Of a DNA stretch of 64,000 nucleotides, positions 57,917 through 64,000 are shown one piece after another. The notes under the pieces were generated by a model. The model did no database searches and had not been told where the DNA came from. It saw only the letters and a list, made by a program, of their open reading frames with translations. The translations under genes and the position numbers were made by a program. Origin of the DNA: Pseudomonadota bacterium (GTDB taxonomy: Bacteria > Pseudomonadota > Alphaproteobacteria > Puniceispirillales > Puniceispirillaceae); NCBI GenBank assembly GCA_027620495.1, contig JAQCEA010000002.1:62001-126000 (forward strand), read 5' to 3'. Position 1 is the stretch's first letter. Each line of letters opens with the position of its first letter.

Positions 57917-58756
57917 TTACCGTGATGCCGGAGGGCGGCCGGACCATGCCGAATTTCGGATGATCAGAAAACCGCCAAAAACAATCATTGGCACCGACAG
58001 CACTTGCCCCATGCTGACACTGTCTAGCAGCAATCCAATTTGCGCGTCTGGTTCTCGGACAAATTCAATCAGACTGCGCGCCACCCCATAACCAGCCAAA
58101 AGCACACCGGTCACGCGGCCATGCTGTTGCAGCCATCCGCGGCGCCAAATCATGAGCATAACAACCCCAAGCAACAGCCCTTCGAGGCCGGCTTCATAAA
58201 GCTGGCTTGGATGGCGCGGTTGGCCATCGCTGTTTGGAAACACCATGGCCCATGGCAATGTGGTGACGCGGCCATATAATTCGCCATTAATGAAATTCGA
58301 CAGGCGGCCAAAAAACAGCCCGATCGGCACCACCAGCGCGATCCTGTCAGTCAACACAAAAAACGGCACATTATGGCGTTTGGCCATGATCAGGACAGCA
58401 ACCGCGATGCCAAGCAGGGCACCATGAAACGCCATGCCGCCTTCCCATATCCGTAACGTGGCCAGTGGATGCGCCAGATAATAGGCGCTATTATAGAACA
58501 GAATATAGCCAAGCCGCCCACCGATAATGATGCCGAACAACACGTAATTCAGCAAAATATCAACCGTTTCGTGGCGGAGCGGCGATTGGGTATGGCTAGC
58601 TTCCCGCCGCAGCAAATACCAACCAGCCAGCAACCCCACAAGATAGGCAATCGCGTACCAGCGAATACCAAACCCACCAAACTGAACCGCAAATTTGTTG
58701 AATTCAGGTAAGATGATGGCACCGCTGGTGCCAATGATGGTGCTGATGGTGAGCAT
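57917..58756 (-). CDS. lgt: Prolipoprotein diacylglyceryl transferase
   Basis: 'IRWYAIAYLVGLLAGWYLLRRE', 'GGRLGYILFYN', 'WEGGMAFHGALLGI', 'GRLSNFINGELYGR', 'RHPSQLYEAGLEGL'. Confidence 0.97.
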   Translation of the reverse strand: MLTISTIIGTSGAIILPEFNKFAVQFGGFGIRWYAIAYLVGLLAGWYLLRREASHTQSPLRHETVDILLNYVLFGIIIGGRLGYILFYNSAYYLAHPLATLRIWEGGMAFHGALLGIAVAVLIMAKRHNVPFFVLTDRIALVVPIGLFFGRLSNFINGELYGRVTTLPWAMVFPNSDGQPRHPSQLYEAGLEGLLLGVVMLMIWRRGWLQQHGRVTGVLLAGYGVARSLIEFVREPDAQIGLLLDSVSMGQVLSVPMIVFGGFLIIRNSAWSGRPPASR

Positions 58757-58956
58757 GTCTGACCTTTATCTTTTGCCCTGTTGTTAGTTTGCGATGGTTT
58801 CGCTGGTGATTATGTATTTGCGAATATTTCTGCACCAGTGATCGCGCCTTAACCTTGCCACCATACTCTAGCCTTATTATGTATGGTAAGTAACTAGCCG
58901 ATTGACAGAGTTTTTGCTGTTGCCAGCTGCATCTGGCACAAAATGAGGTATTTCAC

Positions 58957-59265
58957 ATGGCAATGCGTTCAAATTTTATGGCCGATTTGGCACAGATGGC
59001 GAATGGGGCGGCCTCGGCCTTTGGTGGGATGCGAGAAGAAATTGATAATATGATCCGCCAGCGCATGCAACGCAGCCTGAATGCGCGGGGGCTGGTCACG
59101 CGTGAAGAATTTGATGCGTTGCGCACCCGCCATGAAGCCGTTGCCGCGCGGCTGGCCGCCCTAGAGGCAAAGATGCCAGCCACAGCTGATTCGGCCACAA
59201 CCGCACAAGCGCGGCGCAAGACAGCAAAAGCCGCAACATCACGCACCAAAAAAGCCGCAAAATAA
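58957..59265 (+). CDS. ubiK: Accessory factor UbiK family protein
   Basis: 'MREEIDNMIRQRMQRSLNARGLVTREEFDALRTRHEAVAARLAALE', Ala/Lys-rich tail. Confidence 0.85.
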   Translation: MAMRSNFMADLAQMANGAASAFGGMREEIDNMIRQRMQRSLNARGLVTREEFDALRTRHEAVAARLAALEAKMPATADSATTAQARRKTAKAATSRTKKAAK

Positions 59266-59319
59266 CGGTTTTGGCTGGTCGCTGCGAATCAGCAGAAATC
59301 AGCCAAAAACCACAAATTC

Positions 59320-59949
59320 GTGTGGTTTTGTCTGCTGCAGGCACAAAATATTGTGTTGAATTTGGTTGAACAGACACACCAGTTTTGCCATTTTATGAGT
59401 GTGGCCATGCACCAATGCGCGGCCGTCCATAAGGGGCAAATTTTGATGGCACCCAGCCAGCAACAAACAGATATATTTCTCGATGATCCGATTGAGCTGG
59501 TCACCAGATTTGTGGTCACGCATGATTGGCTGTTGCAGAGCCGCGGCGAAAACGCGGTACTGGTCGAGGTCCCAGGCAAATGGTGTGATTATCAGCTGGC
59601 CGTTGTTTGGCGGCATGATGAGGCGGCCATGCAGGTTAGCTGCCGAATTGACGTGCAAACAGACCCGATGCGCTATGGTGAAATGGCATTGTTGGCAAGC
59701 TTGCTGAATAAACAGATTTTCATTGGCCATTTGGCGCTTGATGTCACCACGGGTGAACTCGAAATGCGATACACGCTGGCACTGCGCGGTGCCGGTGGGG
59801 CCACGCCTGAACAAATCGAAGATGTTGTCGATATTATGCTTGGCGAATGTGAGCATTGTTATCCGGCAATTTATCAGGTTGCCAATCATGGTGTGTTGGC
59901 TACCGATGCCGCAGATGTGGCGATGTTCACCACTGAAGGCGAGGCCTGA
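59320..59949 (+). CDS. YbjN domain-containing protein (true start may be 59398)
   Basis: 'VVTHDWLLQSRGENAVLVEVPGKWCDYQLAVVWR', 'NKQIFIGHLALDVTTGELEMRYTLALRG...EQIEDVVDIMLGECEHCYPA'. Confidence 0.85.
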   Translation: MWFCLLQAQNIVLNLVEQTHQFCHFMSVAMHQCAAVHKGQILMAPSQQQTDIFLDDPIELVTRFVVTHDWLLQSRGENAVLVEVPGKWCDYQLAVVWRHDEAAMQVSCRIDVQTDPMRYGEMALLASLLNKQIFIGHLALDVTTGELEMRYTLALRGAGGATPEQIEDVVDIMLGECEHCYPAIYQVANHGVLATDAADVAMFTTEGEA

Positions 59950-59956
59950 ACCGGCG

Positions 59957-60778
59957 ATGGCAACGGTGCAAATCACGCTTTTGGGATGTGGCAAAATGGG
60001 CAGTGCCATGCTCAAAGGCTGGTTGGCAGACCGCGATCTTGATGCCCAGTTCACCATCATTGAACCTTATGCCGATCATCTTGGCTGGGCCAGAGCGCAC
60101 AAACAGGTGGCAATTTATAAAGATTGCAACGCGGCCATCACGGCGGGGGCGCCGGTGAGTGCGGTGATTGTATTGGCGGTCAAGCCGCAGATGATGGACG
60201 AGGCGATTGCTGCATTTGGGCCGCTTCGTGACGACAACACAGCGTTTTTGACCATTGCCGCGGGTATTTCGACGTCGTGGCTAAAGACACGGCTTGGCGC
60301 GCATGCGCCAGTGTTGCGGGCCATGCCGAACACGCCAGCCGCCATTGGCAAGGGGGTCACCGCGCTTTATTGCGATGCTGCCGCAGCCGATTTAGCGGCG
60401 CTGGCAACGCAATTGTTGCGCACCATTGGTATCGTAGTACCGATCGATGACGAAGCGTTGATGGATGCGGTTACCGCGGTGTCTGGGTCTGGGCCAGCAT
60501 ATGTGTTTTTAATGGCCGAAGCCATGACAGAGGCTGGCGTTTCTGCCGGGTTGCCAGCGGCGCTTGCCAAGCAATTGGCAGAGGCCACCATTACCGGTGC
60601 GGGTGCTTTGATCGAAGCGGCAGTTGAACCCCCATCCATATTGCGCGAAAATGTGACCAGCAAAGGTGGCACCACCGCCGCCGCGCTTATGGTATTGATG
60701 GCTGATGATGGCCTGTCATCATTGATGGAGCGGGCCGTTCAGGCGGCAAAGAAACGATCTGTTGAGCTTGGTGCCTAG
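59957..60778 (+). CDS. proC: Pyrroline-5-carboxylate reductase
   Basis: 'ITLLGCGKMGSAMLKGWLA', 'RAMPNTPAAIGKGVTALY', 'VSGSGPAYVFLMAEAMTEAGVSAGL', 'VTSKGGTTAAAL'. Confidence 0.96.
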   Translation: MATVQITLLGCGKMGSAMLKGWLADRDLDAQFTIIEPYADHLGWARAHKQVAIYKDCNAAITAGAPVSAVIVLAVKPQMMDEAIAAFGPLRDDNTAFLTIAAGISTSWLKTRLGAHAPVLRAMPNTPAAIGKGVTALYCDAAAADLAALATQLLRTIGIVVPIDDEALMDAVTAVSGSGPAYVFLMAEAMTEAGVSAGLPAALAKQLAEATITGAGALIEAAVEPPSILRENVTSKGGTTAAALMVLMADDGLSSLMERAVQAAKKRSVELGA

Positions 60779-60861
60779 CCGAGACCTGCTAATTTCTGAT
60801 ATAATGATGGACACAAGGCGGCACTATGATTTTGCCGCTGATAGCCATAAGGGTATGTAGG

Positions 60862-61545
60862 ATGACGCACGCCACCAATGATGCTGGGCAAACCGCACAG
60901 ATGTTTGCCACGCTTGCCGATGAAGCATGGCAACAGCTTGGGTCTCGGCCTTTGGCTGACCTTACGCTGGCAGAGATTGCCGCGCATGCAGAAATAGATG
61001 CCGGCCTAGCGGTGGCAGTTGCAGGCGACCCGCAACAGCTTGTTTTGGGCAAAATGGCGGCGCTTGATGATCAGGCTGTGTTGGAAAGTTTTGCCGATAT
61101 TGAAGATGCTGGGGCGATTCCTATCCGTGAAAAAATCCTTGAAGCCCTGATGCATCGATTTGAGGTTTATGCGCCCTACCGGGTACAAATTCAGGCCTTG
61201 AACAGGGCCGCGCGTGGGCGCCCGGATCTGGCGCTGGCACTGGGGTTGGGGTTGCAATCTGTGACCCGCCGTATGTTGGCGATGGCAGGCGATCATTGTG
61301 ATGGCTGGCGCGGATTAATGCGGGTCAAAGGCGTGGTTGGTGTGGTGATGGTTGTGGCACGGGTCTGGATGAAAGATGACAGCCCTGATCTTGCCCCAAC
61401 AATGAAAGAGCTGGATCGGCGGTTGCAACAGGCTGAAGAATGGGCCGTCAGTTTGCGGCTGTTTCAGCAATCACATCGGCGAGCGAACCAATCGAGCGAG
61501 CAAGAAGACGTCACAGCCGGACGGTATTGGGTGGATAATGACTGA
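60862..61545 (+). CDS. TetR/COQ9-like helical protein
   Basis: TetR-like N-terminal HTH arrangement 'LADEAWQQLGSRPLADLTLAEIAAHAEI'; C-terminal helical domain. Confidence 0.55.
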   Translation: MTHATNDAGQTAQMFATLADEAWQQLGSRPLADLTLAEIAAHAEIDAGLAVAVAGDPQQLVLGKMAALDDQAVLESFADIEDAGAIPIREKILEALMHRFEVYAPYRVQIQALNRAARGRPDLALALGLGLQSVTRRMLAMAGDHCDGWRGLMRVKGVVGVVMVVARVWMKDDSPDLAPTMKELDRRLQQAEEWAVSLRLFQQSHRRANQSSEQEDVTAGRYWVDND

Positions 61546-61876
61546 GGTTCAATTTGCAGATTTTATGAAATTGGATATTCGGGTTGGCACCATTGTCACG
61601 GCGCAACCATTTCCCGAAGCCCGTAAACCCGCCTTTAAATTAGATATCGATTTTGGCGGTGACATTGGCATCCGCAAATCATCGGCCCAAATCACCGTTC
61701 ATTATGATTGCGATCAATTAATCGGCAGGCAGGTTCTGGCGGTGGTGAATTTTCCACCACGACAGATTGGCCCATTTATGTCCGAGGTATTGACGCTTGG
61801 TGTGCCAGATGCCAATGGCGAGGTGGTGTTGATACAGCCGTCTCTTGACGTGCCAAATGGCGGCAGGCTCTATTAA
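61538..61876 (+). CDS. csaA: tRNA-binding protein (CsaA family)
   Basis: 'FMKLDIRVGTIVTAQPFPEARKPAFKLDIDFGGDIGIRKSSAQITVHY', 'VVNFPPRQIGPFMSEVLTLGV'. Confidence 0.95.
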   Translation: MTEVQFADFMKLDIRVGTIVTAQPFPEARKPAFKLDIDFGGDIGIRKSSAQITVHYDCDQLIGRQVLAVVNFPPRQIGPFMSEVLTLGVPDANGEVVLIQPSLDVPNGGRLY

Positions 61877-61882
61877 AACAAT

Positions 61883-61914
61883 GCCTGTTTGAAACAGCGC
61901 CCGTTTGAAATTTT
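61883..61914. repeat. Two copies of a 16-bp unit (GCCYGTTTGAAA...)
   Basis: gcctgtttgaaacagc / gcccgtttgaaatttt, offset 16 bp. Confidence 0.7.
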
Positions 61915-61933
61915 ATGTTTTTGAGGCGTTTGG

Positions 61934-63253
61934 CTAGATTGGTAATTTGATTGTTACGCGCAGGCCACCAAGAGAAGATTCGCCTAATCCGAGTTCGCCG
62001 CCGTGGCTGAGCACAATATCACTGGTGATTGACAAGCCTAAACCGGCTCCGCCAGTGCGTCGGTTGCGCGATTCTTCCAGCCTGATAAATGGCCGGATTG
62101 CATCTTGGCGCCGTTCTTCAGGGATCCCGGCACCATTATCATCAAAGCTGAAAATCACTTCGTCATTATGAACCCGCAATGACACAATGGTTTTTGTTGA
62201 ATAGCGAATGGCATTTGAAATGATATTTGAAAAGGCACGCTGGATTGCGTTTTTCCGAACAGGAAATGCAGGAAGCGGGGCAGTGGGTGGTGTAAAGCTG
62301 ATGTCAAATTTATGTGTTTTTTGCGCCTGTTCCACAAGCCGCTCAAGCAAGGCCGCCACATCTGTTTCTTGCGGCTGTTCTTCGCCTTCGCCAGCGGCAA
62401 AGGCAAGATAGGCATCGATCATCTCTTCCATTTCATCAATGTCATTGCCAATGGCCTTGGCATCAGGGTGCGTATCCATCAACGCCAGTTGCAAACGCAT
62501 GCGTGTCAGCGGGGTGCGCAAATCATGGCTGACGCCAGCTAGCATTTCAGTCCGTTCATTTAGCTGGCGCATAATGCGATGGCGCATGGCCTGAAAGGCA
62601 CGGCCTGCCAGCCGCACTTCGCGTGCGCCCTCAAGCCGGTAATCTTGCGCAGGTCGGCCAAGCCCCAACTGTCTGGCGGCGTTGGCAAGGCGGTGTATCG
62701 GTCGGACTTGCCCACGCAAAAACACCAAGGCCAAGCCAAACATTAAAATCGAACTGCCAATGGTCCAGCCAAGAAACGTCCAGCTTGTTGAGCTGAAAAT
62801 ACGTTTGCGGCTGGCATAAATTCGAAGCAAACCCGTATCGAATTGAATATCAATGAAAATCAGATTTGGATCAGTATCAACATCAACCTGCCAAGCTTGT
62901 GAAATGCGCTTGTTCAGTTCGCGCTGCAGCATTTCTTCAGGATATGTTTTTGGCCGCGCTTTGTTCGTTTGATTCAAGCTGGCGGCGGGTTCAAAACTGA
63001 CTGGAAAATTGAAAAACTGCCAGCCTTTAACGATGATGGGGTCAATCTGTTTGGTATCTGGTGCCGTGCCAAGCCCGTCAATTAAAAAGGCAATTTCCGA
63101 TGCCAGATTCGCCGCCATATGACGGGTGACAGTGTCCCAGTGGCGTTCATAGAAAATAAATACTGTGATCACTTGCACAATGATCATTGGCACCAGAATG
63201 ATTGACAGCATCCGGCCAAAAAGTGTTTTGGGAAGAAATTCGCGCAACTGCAT
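61934..63253 (-). CDS. EnvZ-like HAMP sensor histidine kinase
   Basis: 'MLAGVSHDLRTPLTRMRLQLAL' H-box, 'AFSNIISNAIRYS' N-box, 'DDNGAGIP', 'GGAGLGLSI'. Confidence 0.94.
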   Translation of the reverse strand: MQLREFLPKTLFGRMLSIILVPMIIVQVITVFIFYERHWDTVTRHMAANLASEIAFLIDGLGTAPDTKQIDPIIVKGWQFFNFPVSFEPAASLNQTNKARPKTYPEEMLQRELNKRISQAWQVDVDTDPNLIFIDIQFDTGLLRIYASRKRIFSSTSWTFLGWTIGSSILMFGLALVFLRGQVRPIHRLANAARQLGLGRPAQDYRLEGAREVRLAGRAFQAMRHRIMRQLNERTEMLAGVSHDLRTPLTRMRLQLALMDTHPDAKAIGNDIDEMEEMIDAYLAFAAGEGEEQPQETDVAALLERLVEQAQKTHKFDISFTPPTAPLPAFPVRKNAIQRAFSNIISNAIRYSTKTIVSLRVHNDEVIFSFDDNGAGIPEERRQDAIRPFIRLEESRNRRTGGAGLGLSITSDIVLSHGGELGLGESSLGGLRVTIKLPI

Positions 63254-63259
63254 TTTCGG

Positions 63260-63967
63260 TTATGCCTGCTGGGGTGGATGCACGATATCTGTGCGCAGCG
63301 TCCAGCCGCGGTTTCGAACCGTTTGCAAATATACCGGGTGGCGCGGATTTGGCTCTAATTTCCGGCGTAGCCTTGCCACCGCAACGTCGATTGACCGGCC
63401 TTCCATACGGCCATCCATGATGTTTGACAGATCGTCACGCGACAACACCGCATTGGGGGCTTCGGCGAAACTTGAAAGCAATTGCTGTTCGGCGGTGGTG
63501 ATGTGCAAGCGCTTACCAGCTTTGGTAAGCAAGCCAGATGTCGTATCAAAATGAAACGGGCCGAAACTGACCCCATCAGTTGCTGTCTGGCTTTCCTTTT
63601 GTACGTTGCGTTGCAAAATACGTTTGATGCGCAGCACCAGTTCGCGGGGTTCGAATGGCTTTGACATATAGTCGTCAGCGCCAGCTTCCAAACCTTCAAT
63701 GCGGCTTTCAGTTTCAGATCTAGCTGTCAAAAACAACGCGGGAACCGGGTCTTCTTTTCGTAAATCTGCCAAAAATTCAATGCCGGTTTCACCCGGCATC
63801 ATCACATCAACCACCAGTATATCAAACGCCATGCCCTGTAAAATTTGCCGTGCTTCATTTGCGCTTGCCGCATCGGTTACGCGGAAACCGCTTTCTTCGA
63901 GAAAGCGCCGCAACAAAATACGAAGCCGTTCATCGTCATCAATCACCAAAATGTGATGTTCGGTCAT
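63260..63967 (-). CDS. OmpR-family response regulator
   Basis: 'HILVIDDDERLRILLRRFLEE', 'FDILVVDVMMPGETGIEFL', 'LTARSE', 'DDYMSKPFEPRELVLRI', winged-helix C-terminus. Confidence 0.95.
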   Translation of the reverse strand: MTEHHILVIDDDERLRILLRRFLEESGFRVTDAASANEARQILQGMAFDILVVDVMMPGETGIEFLADLRKEDPVPALFLTARSETESRIEGLEAGADDYMSKPFEPRELVLRIKRILQRNVQKESQTATDGVSFGPFHFDTTSGLLTKAGKRLHITTAEQQLLSSFAEAPNAVLSRDDLSNIMDGRMEGRSIDVAVARLRRKLEPNPRHPVYLQTVRNRGWTLRTDIVHPPQQA

Positions 63968-64000
63968 GGGCGCCTTTCACAAAAAAGGGTCGTCAGGCGT

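Noticed and set aside
58953-60060. Antisense ORFs (98 and 253 aa) opposite ubiK, YbjN and the start of proC
   Set aside because: The plus-strand genes carry clear family motifs; antisense products look like shadow ORFs.

Overview
The window is a gene-dense alphaproteobacterial chromosome segment. The taxonomy is my inference from gene content and order: petABC, YbjN, MidA, DUF1285-NUDIX-CCA, and a DmdA-like protein suggesting a marine lineage. I saw no rRNA, tRNA, CRISPR array, transposase or prophage. Two accessory regions stand out. (1) At about 16.7-36.2 kb there is a catabolic island. It contains a Liv-type ABC importer, a DHDPS-family protein, NIPSNAP, YdcZ, DUF1185, a MarR regulator, a homologue of the enamidase from nicotinate fermentation, a tungsten-type aldehyde:ferredoxin oxidoreductase, a molybdenum hydroxylase (FAD subunit plus fused 2Fe-2S/Mo subunit), a 6-hydroxynicotinate-reductase-like Fe-S protein, a UPF0280 (ApbE-like) protein and a HAD phosphatase. 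I read this as a candidate reductive N-heterocycle degradation system in which the AOR may recycle low-potential electrons to the ring reductase. Four matching inverted-repeat operator candidates (about TTGTT-N7-AACAA) lie in front of its transcription units. (2) At about 4.7-13 kb there is a peptidoglycan-recycling cluster: Amidase_2, NlpC/P60, AmpG-like, YkuD, MurQ, AnmK, a PIG-L deacetylase and a GH84-type hexosaminidase. The remainder is mostly housekeeping: gloB/gloA, hemF, petABC, ychF, pth, rplY, prs, pgeF, midA, lgt, proC and a two-component system. Smaller observations include four 16-17 bp intergenic tandem repeats, a 22-codon lipobox-containing small ORF with a good Shine-Dalgarno between pgeF and prs, several hairpins or terminators, and a cysteine-free ArsR regulator beside a TauE/SafE exporter. 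All assignments come from reading the translated ORFs and DNA without database searches.
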